Origin: Qipengyuania marincola
GTDB taxonomy: Bacteria; Pseudomonadota; Alphaproteobacteria; Sphingomonadales; Sphingomonadaceae
NCBI RefSeq assembly: GCF_029688625.1
Contig: NZ_JARULC010000001.1
Coordinates: forward strand, 976,361 to 1,040,360
DNA length: 64,000 nt
Direction of reading: 5' to 3'
Shown here one piece after another: positions 26,745 through 35,844 of the stretch; within the stretch, counting starts at the first letter, position 1; each line of letters begins with the position of its first letter. The notes beneath the pieces are model-generated. The model saw only the letters and a list, made by a program, of their open reading frames with translations. It was not told the origin of the DNA and did not search any database. Both the position numbers and the translations under genes were made by a program.

Positions 26745-27655
26745 GCGAGATGCCCCGCCTTGCGAGCCATGTCGATAACGCCTGCGGCCAGTTCTTCCGG
26801 TCTGTCTTCCTGGCTGAAATGGCCACAACCGGACAAAGTGCGATGCGGTTGACCCGCGGCGCCAGCTATGCGCTCGATGAGAAACTTCTCGCTTCCCTTG
26901 GTCACAGGATCATCCTCTCCGAACAGCGTCAGGAAGGGTCGATCATATGCAGCAAGGGCAGGCCAGGCCTCCTTGTTTTCTTTTACCCCTTCCATGCCGT
27001 CTTCGACCGGGACGAGGCTTGGGAACGCGCGCGCTCCGGCCTTGTATTCCTCCGAGGGGAAGGGGGCGTCGTATGCGGCGATTTCCGCTTGGCTACGCTT
27101 GGTCGCAGTCGCCCGGTCCAGTAGGGGGCCGATAGCGAAATCCGGCGAGCTGCGCGAGAACTCGCGCCATGCCAGGAACGCTTCCGAAGGGCTGCCTCCG
27201 GCCGGCAGGAAGGTATTGCTGGCCACTACGCATGCGAAGAGATGAGGCTCATGGGCCAACATTCGCAGGCCGAGAAGGCCGCCCCAGTCCTGTACGAACA
27301 GCGCTGCCGGCCGCGGCTCGACGGCTGCACGCCACTGCTTCAGCCAGTCGACGTGGCGCGCATAGGTGTAAAATTCGATGTCGTCAGGTTTGTCAGACTT
27401 GCCGAAGCCGATGAGGTCGGGGGCAAGAACGCGGAAACCCGCATCGACAAGGACCGGGATCATCTTGCGATAGAGAAAAGACCAGCTCGGTTCGCCATGA
27501 AACAACAAGAGGGGCGGTGCCGCCCGATCACCCTCATCGACATAGTGTTGGCGGGCGGTAAGTCCTTCACCGAGATCGACCTCGAACCAGTTTTCCTCGA
27601 AAGGGTAATCCGGAATGTCGGAAAATCGTTCAGCGGGGGTGCGCAGGATTTCCAT
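26741..27655 (-). CDS. Haloalkane dehalogenase (HLD-I type alpha/beta hydrolase)
   Basis: Hydrolyses carbon-halogen bonds to alcohol and halide; 304 residues, cytoplasmic. The oxyanion motif is HGEPSWSFLYRKM. Nucleophile Asp123 is followed by halide-stabilising Trp124 in FVQDWGG. An acid is available in LFGEDDPVTKG and the catalytic base is His279 in SGCGHFSQED. The HGEPSW/DWGG/HFSQED set is what separates this family from epoxide hydrolases and lipases. It is coupled to the downstream MFS gene by a four-base overlap. The natural substrate is unknown; homologues occur in marine bacteria exposed to halogenated compounds. Confidence 0.92.
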   Translation of the reverse strand: MEILRTPAERFSDIPDYPFEENWFEVDLGEGLTARQHYVDEGDRAAPPLLLFHGEPSWSFLYRKMIPVLVDAGFRVLAPDLIGFGKSDKPDDIEFYTYARHVDWLKQWRAAVEPRPAALFVQDWGGLLGLRMLAHEPHLFACVVASNTFLPAGGSPSEAFLAWREFSRSSPDFAIGPLLDRATATKRSQAEIAAYDAPFPSEEYKAGARAFPSLVPVEDGMEGVKENKEAWPALAAYDRPFLTLFGEDDPVTKGSEKFLIERIAGAAGQPHRTLSGCGHFSQEDRPEELAAGVIDMARKAGHLA

Positions 27656-27720
27656 GAGTCTCTCCCGTATGGACGACGGTACAGCGATGCGCCGCTCAGA
27701 TCGGTCTTTGACTGAAACCC

Positions 27721-28599
27721 TTAGGGAGTCTTGTTCTTCGTGTCACCCAATTGGCTGACCGGCACCGTCTCCTTGAAAGTGTGCGTGACGTAGGGGAACG
27801 GTATCTCGATATTCGCTTCATCGAGCGCGGCCTTGATTGCGCGAACGACTTTGTCCTTGCTTTCCCAACCGGCGCGCGGCGTCGATCCCGCCCACCACCG
27901 GACGAGAAAATCGACCGAGCTCGAATTGAATTCCTGCGCGAAGATATCGATGCCCTTGCTCGCCAGGACGTCCTCGACTTCCTCGACTGCGCGGCGGATC
28001 ACGTCGGCCGCATGGTCCAGCTGCGTATCATAGGATACGCCCACCACTACTTCGTGACGGCGCTGGTCGACATCCGTGAAGATTTCGACAGGGTTCTTGA
28101 AAAGGATCGAATTCGGCACGACGGTCAATTCGCCGGAAAGCTTGCGAACGTGCGTCTCACGCAATGTAATGTGCTCGACCTTGCCGGTGATCCCCTCGCA
28201 TTCGATAATGTCACCGATGCGCATTTTCTCGCGCACCATGATGAGTACACCGGCCAGGAAATTCTCAAAAATATCCTGAAAAGCGAAACCGATTGCCACG
28301 GCGCCGATACCCAAGCCGGCAAGCAGGCTGGCAGGGGTCAGATCCGGCATGACGACTACTGCGGCGATGAAAAGGCCGATCAGCCAAATGCCCAGCTTCA
28401 CCAAAGTGTCGATAAGGTTCTTGAGGCTCGCGCGAATTTCCGTTCGGCCGACGATCATGTCGGAGATTTTCACCGCGAAACGCGCGATAATCCACGTAAG
28501 AAGCAGAATGAACAGGGCGATGGCGAGGCTGGGAAGGCTTTCGACGAAGCCTTCGGCCATCTCCTGCAGCTGGTCGCGCAGCGTGCCTATGTAATTCAC
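27721..28599 (-). CDS. mscS: Small-conductance mechanosensitive channel (MscS family)
   Basis: Inner-membrane osmotic safety valve, 292 residues, the short three-helix MscS form. TM1 is ~22-42, TM2 ~63-85, and the pore helix TM3 ~92-125 contains the Gly/Ala pattern GLGIGAVAIGFAFQDIFENF. A cytoplasmic beta domain follows (GDIIECEGITGKVEHITLRE, then VVPNSILFKNP), then the C-terminal alpha-beta vestibule. It stands alone, 65 bases downstream of the dehalogenase start on the same strand. Confidence 0.95.
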   Translation of the reverse strand: MNYIGTLRDQLQEMAEGFVESLPSLAIALFILLLTWIIARFAVKISDMIVGRTEIRASLKNLIDTLVKLGIWLIGLFIAAVVVMPDLTPASLLAGLGIGAVAIGFAFQDIFENFLAGVLIMVREKMRIGDIIECEGITGKVEHITLRETHVRKLSGELTVVPNSILFKNPVEIFTDVDQRRHEVVVGVSYDTQLDHAADVIRRAVEEVEDVLASKGIDIFAQEFNSSSVDFLVRWWAGSTPRAGWESKDKVVRAIKAALDEANIEIPFPYVTHTFKETVPVSQLGDTKNKTP

Positions 28600-28677
28600 G
28601 TCTCGGAAACTCCCTTTGGGAGCGAACGCAATCGCAGCATAAAGGGTTCCGCTCGGTCGTTTTCGAGCGACCGTGCC

Positions 28678-29250
28678 TTACTTGGACCCGTGCTCCTCGC
28701 GGGCGATCTGGTGCAGCCAATCGGCATGGCGCGGCGCTTTTTTCGTCTCGCTCCATTCCTCTAGCATGAGCGGTGCGACACGCTTGAGCTCCGCATATTG
28801 CTCGTCGGTTCCGATATCCGCAGCGAGTTCGACGCGGTGGCCATTGGGATCGAAGAAATAGATCGATTTGAAAATGCCATGGTGAGTCGGGCCAAGCACG
28901 TCGATGCCGAGGCTTTCGACATGATCCTTCGCAGCCAGCAGCTCGTCTTCGCTGTTCACACGAAAGGCGAGGTGCTGCACCCATGCAGGCGTGTTCTCGT
29001 CGCGGCCCATGTCCTTCTGGTTGGGCAGTTCGAAGAAGGCAAGGATGTTGCCGTTACCCGCGTCGAGGAAGACGTGCATATAGGGATCGTACTCGCCGGT
29101 CGAAGGCACGTGATCCTCGGCGAAGGCCGTGGTGTAATCCATGCCTAGCACCTTGCCGTACCATTCGACGGTCTCCTTGGCGTCCTTGCAGCGATATGCG
29201 GCGTGGTGGACACCGCCGAGCTTGACGGGATGGCTGCCAATATCGCTCAT
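28678..29250 (-). CDS. VOC-superfamily (glyoxalase/extradiol-type) protein linked to hppD
   Basis: A 190-residue vicinal-oxygen-chelate fold protein. The metal-ligand candidates are in place: His in [13 protein letters not shown], His in [15 protein letters not shown] and Glu in [12 protein letters not shown]. The ATG overlaps the hppD stop as ATGA. The overlap suggests a role in tyrosine/homogentisate breakdown, for example handling a pathway intermediate, but its substrate cannot be read from the sequence. Alternatives are a glyoxalase I-like or extradiol-dioxygenase-like enzyme. Confidence 0.88.
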   Translation of the reverse strand: MSDIGSHPVKLGGVHHAAYRCKDAKETVEWYGKVLGMDYTTAFAEDHVPSTGEYDPYMHVFLDAGNGNILAFFELPNQKDMGRDENTPAWVQHLAFRVNSEDELLAAKDHVESLGIDVLGPTHHGIFKSIYFFDPNGHRVELAADIGTDEQYAELKRVAPLMLEEWSETKKAPRHADWLHQIAREEHGSK

Positions 29251-30368
29251 TCTGCAGGCTCCGCTTCGACCGACTTAGCTTCCTCGACACTCAGCACGCC
29301 GCGCTTGATCTGGTCGCGCTCCATGCTTTCGAAGAGCGCCTTGAAATTGCCTTCGCCGAAGCCTTCGTCGCCCTTGCGCTGAATGAATTCGAAGAACACC
29401 GGTCCGACCTGCGCTTCTGCGAAGATCTGCAGCAGCAGGCGCGGCGAGCCGCCTTCGGTGGTGCCATCGAGCAGAATGCCGCGCATCTTGAGTTCGTTAA
29501 CGTCTTCGCCGTGGTTCGGCAGACGTTCCGCAAGCATTTCGTAATAGGTTTCGGGCGGCGCCGTCATGAAGGGCACGCCGAGATCCTTGAGGTTGTCCCA
29601 GCACTTCACGAGGTCGTCGCAGATGAGGGCGATGTGCTGAATGCCCTCGCCGTTGAACTCCTTCAGGAATTCCTCGATCTGGCCTTTGCCGCCTTCGCCT
29701 TCCTCGTTGAGCGGGATGCGGATCTTGCCATCGGGAGCGGTGAGCGCCTTCGAAGTGAGTCCCGTATATTCGCCCTTGATGTCGAAGAAGCGAATTTCCC
29801 GGAAGTTGAAGAGGGTCTCGTAGTAATCCGCCCAGTACTTCATGCGGCCGTTGTAGACATTGTGCGTGAGGTGATCGATGACGTTGAAGCCGGCGCCCTT
29901 GGGGAATTTTTCGACGCCATCGAGATACTCGAAATCGATGTCGTAGATCGAGAGGCCATCGCCGTTCTCATCGGCATAGCGGTCGATCAAGTACACGATC
30001 GCGCCACCAATGCCGCGGATAGCCGGAATGCGAAGCTCCATCGGACCGGTGTCCACCGATACGGGTTCTGCACCGCGTTCGAGCAGTTCGTCGTACGCCT
30101 CGCGCGCGTCGCGGACACGGAAACCCATGCCGCAGGCCGATGGGCCATGCTCGCGGGCGAAGAACCAAGCGGCACTGCGCGGTTCGTAGTTGAGGATCAG
30201 ATTGATCCCGCCCTGGCGCCACAGATGCACGTCCTTCGACCGGTGCGTGGCGACGTGGGTAAATCCCATCGCTTCGAAAACCGGCTCGACAACACCTTTT
30301 TCCGGTGCGCAAAATTCGACGAATTCGAAGCCGTCGAGGCCGATGGGGTTTTCGAAAAGATCGGGCAT
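29247..30368 (-). CDS. hppD: 4-hydroxyphenylpyruvate dioxygenase
   Basis: Fe(II) dioxygenase converting 4-hydroxyphenylpyruvate to homogentisate in tyrosine catabolism; 373 residues with two VOC domains. The iron ligands are visible: first His in [14 protein letters not shown], second His in [13 protein letters not shown], and Glu in [13 protein letters not shown]. The C-terminal [18 protein letters not shown] helix covers the active site in the family. Translational coupling to the VOC gene follows. The remaining homogentisate genes are not in the window. Confidence 0.97.
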   Translation of the reverse strand: MPDLFENPIGLDGFEFVEFCAPEKGVVEPVFEAMGFTHVATHRSKDVHLWRQGGINLILNYEPRSAAWFFAREHGPSACGMGFRVRDAREAYDELLERGAEPVSVDTGPMELRIPAIRGIGGAIVYLIDRYADENGDGLSIYDIDFEYLDGVEKFPKGAGFNVIDHLTHNVYNGRMKYWADYYETLFNFREIRFFDIKGEYTGLTSKALTAPDGKIRIPLNEEGEGGKGQIEEFLKEFNGEGIQHIALICDDLVKCWDNLKDLGVPFMTAPPETYYEMLAERLPNHGEDVNELKMRGILLDGTTEGGSPRLLLQIFAEAQVGPVFFEFIQRKGDEGFGEGNFKALFESMERDQIKRGVLSVEEAKSVEAEPAE

Positions 30369-30516
30369 TTGTGTCCTCGGTTCTGGCTTGGTTGCAATGG
30401 AAACTAGTTACATCTGATACCGCTTCGTGTCAAGGTTCGAACTGAGCAGCCCCCATGCGGTTCCGCCGCGCGCAATATGTCTTGCGCCCAGACATTAACT
30501 GTGATTCTGTACAGCC

Positions 30517-30831
30517 ATGGTGAGAACGCGACCAGTGGCTGGCATCAAGGCAGGGCGGGCACGCCAGCATGGCGCACTTGCGGCACTCCTGCTGATGGGT
30601 GGGATCGCGATTGCCGGGCCTGCCGGTCTCCTTGCATGGAGTGAGAACCTGCGTCTCCTCGATCAGCGCAAGGCGCAGCTTGCCGAACTGGACCAGGAGC
30701 GTGCCGCGCTCCAGAATCGTGTGGCCCTACTTCATCAGGATCGCGCAGACCCCGACATGGTGGGCGAATTGCTGCGCAGTCAGTTGAACGTCGTCCACCC
30801 CGACGAGGTAGTCATCAAGCTCGAAGACTGA
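30517..30831 (+). CDS. ftsB: FtsB/DivIC-type septum formation initiator
   Basis: A 104-residue bitopic membrane protein with a basic cytoplasmic N-terminus, one membrane helix (~18-40, HGALAALLLMGGIAIAGPAG) and a short leucine-zipper coiled coil (~42-72, RLLDQRKAQLAELDQERAAL). A conserved tail follows in which MVGELLRSQLNVVHPDE resembles the FtsB region that contacts FtsQ/FtsL. It lies upstream of pdhA with a 128-base gap, an arrangement common in alphaproteobacteria. Confidence 0.88.
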   Translation: MVRTRPVAGIKAGRARQHGALAALLLMGGIAIAGPAGLLAWSENLRLLDQRKAQLAELDQERAALQNRVALLHQDRADPDMVGELLRSQLNVVHPDEVVIKLED

Positions 30832-30959
30832 TCCCGCGGAATTCATCCATTTCGTAAGGGTTTTCGTATGCACATGCGAGCCCCCCGTTGCGCCGCGCAT
30901 CCTGCTGTGCCTATAGGCTGAGCGCATATTCCTCCCCGGAAGAACAAGGATTGGATGTC

Positions 30960-32036
30960 TTGGCCAAAGCTCCCAAGGGTAAGAAGACCAAAACGAAATC
31001 ACCTGCCGAGGACCAGGATTTCGTCCTTCATTCGCTGCAGGAAGCGCTGGAGAAGAAGCGGCGCTTCGATGCGAGCGAAGAGCAATTGCTGCATTTTTAC
31101 GAGCAAATGCTGCTCATCCGGCGGTTCGAGGAGCGGGCGGGCCAGCTTTACGGGCTCGGCCTGATCGGTGGATTCTGCCATCTCTACATCGGCCAGGAAG
31201 CGGTGGCCGTCGGCCTGCAATCGGCGCTGACCGAAGGGCTCGACAGCGTCATCACCGGCTATCGCGACCATGGCCACATGCTGGCCTATGGCATCGATCC
31301 CAAGGTCATCATGGCCGAACTGACCGGGCGCGAAGCGGGCATCTCGAAAGGCAAGGGTGGCTCGATGCACATGTTCAGCACCGAGCATAAATTCTACGGC
31401 GGGCATGGCATCGTCGGTGCTCAGGTCTCGCTCGGCGGAGGCCTGGCGCTCGCGCATCAGTACAATGACGATGGCGGTCTGTGCCTCGCCTATTTCGGTG
31501 ACGGTGCCGCGAACCAGGGGCAGGTCTACGAAACCATGAACATGGCGGCCTTGTGGAAGCTGCCGATCGTGTTCGTGGTGGAGAACAACCAGTATGCGAT
31601 GGGAACCGCTGTCGGCCGCAGTTCAGCCGAAACGGAATTCTACCGCCGCGGCACAGCCTTCCGTATCCCTGGGATGGATGTAAACGGAATGGACGTGCTC
31701 GAGGTGCGCCAGGCGGCGGAGATCGCTTTCGCTCATGTTCGCGAAGGCAAGGGGCCGGTGCTGATGGAATGCAACACCTATCGCTATCGTGGACATTCGA
31801 TGTCCGATCCGGCGAAGTACCGCACGCGAGAAGAAGTGCAGGACGTGCGCGAACACAAGGACCCGATCGAAGGGCTGAAGAAGCTGCTGCTCGAACAGGG
31901 CAAGAGCGAAGACGACTTGAAGGCGATCGACAAGGATATCCGCAAGATCGTGAGCGAGGCGGCTGATTTCGCCGAGAATTCGCCGGAGCCGGAGCCGGGA
32001 GAACTCTACACCGATGTGCTGGTGGAGGAGTATTGA
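30960..32036 (+). CDS. pdhA: Pyruvate dehydrogenase E1 component, alpha subunit
   Basis: Thiamine-diphosphate-binding half of the E1 heterotetramer that decarboxylates pyruvate; 358 residues. Visible are LLIRRFEERAGQLYG, GYRDHGHMLAYGID, the phosphorylation-loop region KGKGGSMHMFS, and the ThDP motif GDGAANQGQVYE...VVENN. The C-terminal RYRGHSMSDPAKYRTREEV completes the family set. The start chosen is TTG at 30960 (LAKAPKGKK) with AAGGA nine bases upstream; an ATG at 30888 would add residues not expected in the family. pdhB follows after three bases. Confidence 0.95.
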   Translation: MAKAPKGKKTKTKSPAEDQDFVLHSLQEALEKKRRFDASEEQLLHFYEQMLLIRRFEERAGQLYGLGLIGGFCHLYIGQEAVAVGLQSALTEGLDSVITGYRDHGHMLAYGIDPKVIMAELTGREAGISKGKGGSMHMFSTEHKFYGGHGIVGAQVSLGGGLALAHQYNDDGGLCLAYFGDGAANQGQVYETMNMAALWKLPIVFVVENNQYAMGTAVGRSSAETEFYRRGTAFRIPGMDVNGMDVLEVRQAAEIAFAHVREGKGPVLMECNTYRYRGHSMSDPAKYRTREEVQDVREHKDPIEGLKKLLLEQGKSEDDLKAIDKDIRKIVSEAADFAENSPEPEPGELYTDVLVEEY

Positions 32037-32039
32037 GCG

Positions 32040-33425
32040 ATGGCTATCGAACTTAAGATGCCGGCGCTCTCGCCCACTATGGAAGAAGGGACGCTCGCCA
32101 AGTGGCTCAAGCAGGAAGGTGACGAGATCGTCGCCGGCGATATCATCGCGGAGATCGAGACCGACAAGGCGACGATGGAATTCGAGGCGGTCGACGAAGG
32201 CACTCTCGGCAAGATCCTGGTCGAAGAAGGCACCGAGGGCGTGAAGGTCGGCACTGTCATCGCCATGCTTGCGGGTGAGGGCGAGGATGCCTCCGCAATC
32301 GAGGCTCCTGCTGCGTCCAACGAGATTGAAGACGTGCCGGGCGAGGGAAAGGATGTCGGGCGCGAGCCGAGTGAAGCGGAAATTACCAAGCCCAAGGCCC
32401 GGACCGACGTGCGCGATCCCGAAGTACCTGAGGGCACGAGTTTTACTGCGACCAGCGTTCGCGAGGCGCTCCGCGACGGCATGGCCGAGGAAATGCGCCG
32501 CGACGATCGCGTCTTCGTAATGGGCGAGGAGGTTGCCGAGTATCAGGGCGCGTACAAGGTCACCCAGGGACTGCTCGACGAATTCGGGCCGAAGCGCGTC
32601 ATCGACACGCCCATCACCGAATACGGCTTCGCGGGTATCGGCACGGGCGCGGCAATGGGCGGCCTTCGCCCGATCGTCGAGTTCATGACGTTCAACTTCG
32701 CGATGCAGGCGATCGACCACATCATCAATTCGGCCGCCAAGACCAATTACATGTCGGGCGGCCAGATGCGTTGTCCGGTCGTTTTCCGCGGCCCCAATGG
32801 CGCGGCCAGTCGGGTAGCAGCCCAGCACAGTCAGAATTTCGGGCCCTGGTACGCCAGCGTGCCCGGACTGATTGTCATCGCGCCCTACGACAGTGCGGAT
32901 GCAAAGGGTCTGATGAAAGCAGCCATTCGCAGCGAGGATCCAGTTGTCTTCCTTGAGAATGAACTCGTTTACGGGCGCAGCTTCGACGTTCCCGACATGG
33001 ACGACTACGTCCTTCCGATCGGCAAGGCACGGATCATGCGCGAGGGATCCGATGTCACCATCGTCGCCTACTCGATTGCCGTCGGCCTCGCGCTAGAGGC
33101 CGCCGATGAGCTCGCGGGCGAGGGGATTAATGCCGAAGTCATCGATTTGCGCACATTGCGCCCGCTCGACAAGGAGGCCGTGCTGGCTTCGCTGGCGAAA
33201 ACCAATCGTCTCGTGATCGCTGAGGAAGGCTGGCCGACCTGTTCGATCGCGTCGGAAATCATCGCGATCTGCATGGAAGATGGCTTCGACCATCTCGATG
33301 CGCCGGTGACACGGGTTTGCGATGAGGACGTGCCGCTGCCCTATGCGGCAAATCTCGAGAAGCTGGCGCTGATCGACACTCCGCGGATTGTCGATGCCGT
33401 GAAGAAGGTGTGCTACCGAGACTGA
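32040..33425 (+). CDS. pdhB: Pyruvate dehydrogenase E1 component, beta subunit with N-terminal lipoyl domain
   Basis: A 461-residue protein. Residues 1-78 are a lipoyl domain with the target Lys43 in [13 protein letters not shown]. An acidic/Pro-rich linker (~85-135) is followed by the E1 beta core: [55 protein letters not shown] and the C-terminal transketolase domain with [12 protein letters not shown]. The extra lipoyl domain on E1 beta is known from alphaproteobacterial complexes. The E2 gene is not in view to the right, so it is elsewhere. Confidence 0.97.
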   Translation: MAIELKMPALSPTMEEGTLAKWLKQEGDEIVAGDIIAEIETDKATMEFEAVDEGTLGKILVEEGTEGVKVGTVIAMLAGEGEDASAIEAPAASNEIEDVPGEGKDVGREPSEAEITKPKARTDVRDPEVPEGTSFTATSVREALRDGMAEEMRRDDRVFVMGEEVAEYQGAYKVTQGLLDEFGPKRVIDTPITEYGFAGIGTGAAMGGLRPIVEFMTFNFAMQAIDHIINSAAKTNYMSGGQMRCPVVFRGPNGAASRVAAQHSQNFGPWYASVPGLIVIAPYDSADAKGLMKAAIRSEDPVVFLENELVYGRSFDVPDMDDYVLPIGKARIMREGSDVTIVAYSIAVGLALEAADELAGEGINAEVIDLRTLRPLDKEAVLASLAKTNRLVIAEEGWPTCSIASEIIAICMEDGFDHLDAPVTRVCDEDVPLPYAANLEKLALIDTPRIVDAVKKVCYRD

Positions 33426-33451
33426 TCGGGCGCCAGCGTTCGGCATAAGCA

Positions 33452-33485
33452 GGCCCGCGCCACATTGGCGTGGGCCTTTCTGCTT
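33452..33485 (+). terminator. Rho-independent terminator after pdhB
   Basis: An eleven-pair stem with one G-T pair: GGCCCGCGCCA (33452-33462), loop CAT, TGGCGTGGGCC (33466-33476). It is followed by TTTCTGCTT, 27 bases beyond the pdhB stop. Confidence 0.75.
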
Positions 33486-33606
33486 CCAAGAGCATCTGTG
33501 CATCGAATTCTTATCATGCGCGATGCCAATTGGTTACGACGGGAGACTCCGCGGGCCGCGAAATCCGCGCGAATGCGCCATTTATCAGGTTAAGCGGATG
33601 CGCGAT

Positions 33607-33623
33607 TTTATCCTTCCTTAACC
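33607..33623. promoter_or_regulatory. Near-consensus CtrA-type motif upstream of the Tad operon
   Basis: TTTA-N7-TTAACC (33607-33610, spacer TCCTTCC, 33618-33623), one mismatch from the CtrA consensus, ending 70 bases before the ATG at 33694. In Caulobacter, flp/Tad pilus genes are under CtrA, which makes the position suggestive. Confidence 0.35.
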
Positions 33624-33693
33624 CTGACGGTTTACGCGCTTCTCACATCTCAATGTCACAAGGCAGGCTCTGCAAAAGCCAGGATGTGGTGCA

Positions 33694-34947
33694 ATGATCG
33701 ATCGTATGAAGAATCTGCTCCGTGATGTCCGCGAGGACAAGCGCGGCAATGTGCTCACATTGATGGGCCTTTCCATGATCCCGATGATCGGCACGCTCGG
33801 CCTTGCCGTCGACGTGGCGCAATGGATCAGCTGGAAGCGCGACCTGCGCAGCGCCGCTGACTCTGCAGCGATGGCTGGCGGTGTCGCATTGAAGAATGGC
33901 GGCGACGGCGACGCGGTAAACGCTGCGGTACGCAACATTCTCGGTCGCAACCAGCAGCGCTCTTATAAGATCGACACGGTCGAATGGCCGCCCAGCGTAG
34001 GCAAATTCGCGGGCGACAAGAGCATGGTACGCGTCGTCCTCTCGACGCAGAACAAGCTTCCGTTCTCCAGCTTGTTTTTAAAGACGCCTCCCGTCGTATC
34101 GGTCGAGGCGATCGCCCAAGCATCGAGCGAAGTCGCGAACTGCATGATTGCGCTCTCGCCGACCGGGTTCGGACTTTCCATTACCGGGTCTGCGTCGGTC
34201 GATATGAACTGTGGACTCCAGTCCAACGGGAATTTCGACGCGACATCCAGCGACATGATCCGCGCCGGCGCGTTGTCAGCTGTTGGCTACGTCAACGAAG
34301 GCAATCGGATCACCAGCGATACGCGCATCAACACTGGGGTTGGCGCCGAAACTGACCCGTTCGCAAACAAAATCTCTGATCCAAACGAAAAGTGCAATAA
34401 TTCAGAAAACGTCAAAGGCTCGGCGACATTGTCTCCCGGTTGCTACAAAGGGATTCGGGTCAATAGCAAGGCCCATGTGACGCTACTTCCGGGCACATAT
34501 TACATCGGCTCTGGGGGCCTAGTCATAAACGCCCAAGCCACCGTTATCGGCAAGGGCGTAACGATCGTTTACACCAATACCGACAATACCTTTAACGCAT
34601 CGGCCATCGGCACTGCTTCGATCAATGGCTCGTCGACGGTCCAGCTCACGGCACCCGAAACAGGGCCATACGCGGGCATTATCATGCACCAGGACAGTCG
34701 GACCCCCGCTGGAAACAAGAGCGGACTTAGCATCAATGGCAATAATGACTCGGAATTCGAGGGCGCCATTTATGCTCCCAGCAACGACGTGCATTTCAGT
34801 GGCAACAGCAGCATGAAAACGGACTGTCTGCAGATCGTTGCGCAGTACATCACCTTCACCGGCAACACCTCGGTTGCTAACACTTGCAAGCCGGGTCGCG
34901 GTGTCGTCTCGTTCGCCGGGTCAAAAGTTCTGAGGCTCCGCCAATGA
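33694..34947 (+). CDS. TadG-like pilus-assembly/secreted minor pilin protein
   Basis: A 417-residue protein. A basic leader (MIDRMKNLLRDVREDKRGNV) and one hydrophobic segment (~22-42, LTLMGLSMIPMIGTLGLAVD) precede the TadG/TadE-type stretch DVAQWISWKRDLRSAADSAAMAGGVAL. The rest is a large extracytoplasmic domain rich in Gly/Ser/Thr/Asn with several Cys and repeated short hydrophobic strands (SINGSSTVQLTAPETGP, GIIMHQDSRTPAG, SINGNNDSEFEGAIYAPSND) that suggest a beta-helix. It is the first gene of three with ATGA overlaps. The operon has no TadA, RcpA or prepilin peptidase here, so the main pilus cluster must be elsewhere. Confidence 0.87.
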   Translation: MIDRMKNLLRDVREDKRGNVLTLMGLSMIPMIGTLGLAVDVAQWISWKRDLRSAADSAAMAGGVALKNGGDGDAVNAAVRNILGRNQQRSYKIDTVEWPPSVGKFAGDKSMVRVVLSTQNKLPFSSLFLKTPPVVSVEAIAQASSEVANCMIALSPTGFGLSITGSASVDMNCGLQSNGNFDATSSDMIRAGALSAVGYVNEGNRITSDTRINTGVGAETDPFANKISDPNEKCNNSENVKGSATLSPGCYKGIRVNSKAHVTLLPGTYYIGSGGLVINAQATVIGKGVTIVYTNTDNTFNASAIGTASINGSSTVQLTAPETGPYAGIIMHQDSRTPAGNKSGLSINGNNDSEFEGAIYAPSNDVHFSGNSSMKTDCLQIVAQYITFTGNTSVANTCKPGRGVVSFAGSKVLRLRQ

Positions 34948-35399
34948 TTGCGCAAACTCTTCGCAAGCTTGCGACCAATCGACGTGGCACCGCCACCATC
35001 GAATTGGCCGTCGCCACGCCGCTTCTACTCATGATGTCGCTCGCCGGTATCGACGGGGCTCTGGGCTACGTGCATCGACTGCAAGTGCAGCAATATGCGC
35101 AGATCGGTGCAGACTATGTCATGTCGCGAATGGAAGAAGTTCCGTCGAACGTAGAGATCAAAGCCCGTGTGAATGAGGGTAGCGGCGTCGATATGAGCAA
35201 GATCAAGGTCGATCGCTGGATCGAATGCAATGGATCTAAAAACAGTCTCGCCGCGTGCGTCAACGCCGGTTTCAGCTACACGCAATATGTTTCGGTCGAG
35301 GTGTCGCAGGACTACGACCCGGTTTTCAGCATCGAAAAATACGCCGATTTCGTGAAGAAACATACGTCCACCGGCCGGGTAACATTGCAGATCCCATGA
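34944..35399 (+). CDS. TadE-like pilus-assembly protein
   Basis: A 151-residue TadE-family pseudopilin-like protein: short basic leader, RRGTATIELAVATPLLLMMSL with the conserved Glu that follows the prepilin-peptidase-type processing region, one hydrophobic helix and a periplasmic domain. The start ATG overlaps the TadG-like stop as ATGA; the earlier in-frame ATG at 34884 lies inside that gene. The product probably associates with the Flp/Tad apparatus at the cell surface. Confidence 0.86.
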   Translation: MIAQTLRKLATNRRGTATIELAVATPLLLMMSLAGIDGALGYVHRLQVQQYAQIGADYVMSRMEEVPSNVEIKARVNEGSGVDMSKIKVDRWIECNGSKNSLAACVNAGFSYTQYVSVEVSQDYDPVFSIEKYADFVKKHTSTGRVTLQIP

Positions 35400-35800
35400 T
35401 GAAACGCCTTCTTCTCCTTCGCCGCGACCGCAAGGGTGCCGCTGCCGTGGAATTCGGCCTCGCCTTTCCGGTCGCCATGACCCTGATACTGGCGGTGATG
35501 AATTTCGGCATCTACCTCTATTTTACCAACTCGATGTCCGCGGCGATCGACACGACCGCGCGCTCGGCGATCCTGTGGCCGACACCCAACGACAGCCAAT
35601 TGCAGACCAATTTCGAAAACTCGTTGCTGACAGCGAAAAGCTTCGGGTCGGCGAAATTGACTGTCACTCATGGGGTCTCGGGTGATGGACGCAAGTACGT
35701 AGATCTCGAAGGCACGGGCAGCTACAAAATCAACCTGGTGTTCCTGAACCTGGGTTCGGTCCCGGTGAAATCGACGCGCAGGGCTTTCGTACAGACCTGA
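35396..35800 (+). CDS. TadE-like pilus-assembly protein, second copy
   Basis: A 134-residue TadE-family protein: MMKRLLLLRRDRKGAAAVEF leader with the conserved Glu, then a hydrophobic helix (GLAFPVAMTLILAVMNFGIYL) and a small extracytoplasmic domain including the FTNSMSAAIDTTARSAILW element typical of TadE. Two ATG codons in tandem overlap the previous stop (ATGATGA), so initiation is at 35396 or 35399. It is paralogous in layout to the preceding gene but not a recent duplicate. Confidence 0.86.
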   Translation: MMKRLLLLRRDRKGAAAVEFGLAFPVAMTLILAVMNFGIYLYFTNSMSAAIDTTARSAILWPTPNDSQLQTNFENSLLTAKSFGSAKLTVTHGVSGDGRKYVDLEGTGSYKINLVFLNLGSVPVKSTRRAFVQT

Positions 35801-35812
35801 TCCACGGCAAAG

Positions 35813-35843
35813 GGTTCGGCAATGCCTCGCGTGTTGCCGAACC
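35813..35843 (+). promoter_or_regulatory. Perfect 10-bp hairpin ending one base before a start codon
   Basis: GGTTCGGCAA (35813-35822), 11-base loop, TTGCCGAACC (35834-35843), then one base and the ATG at 35845. There is no T-run, so it is not a standard terminator of the Tad operon. No Shine-Dalgarno sequence is visible before 35845. It could mask initiation, act as a processing site or attenuate. Confidence 0.5.
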
Positions 35844-35844
35844 G

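Noticed and set aside
31623..32828. A 401-codon leftward open frame
   Set aside because: Antisense to pdhA/pdhB; no recognisable protein features.
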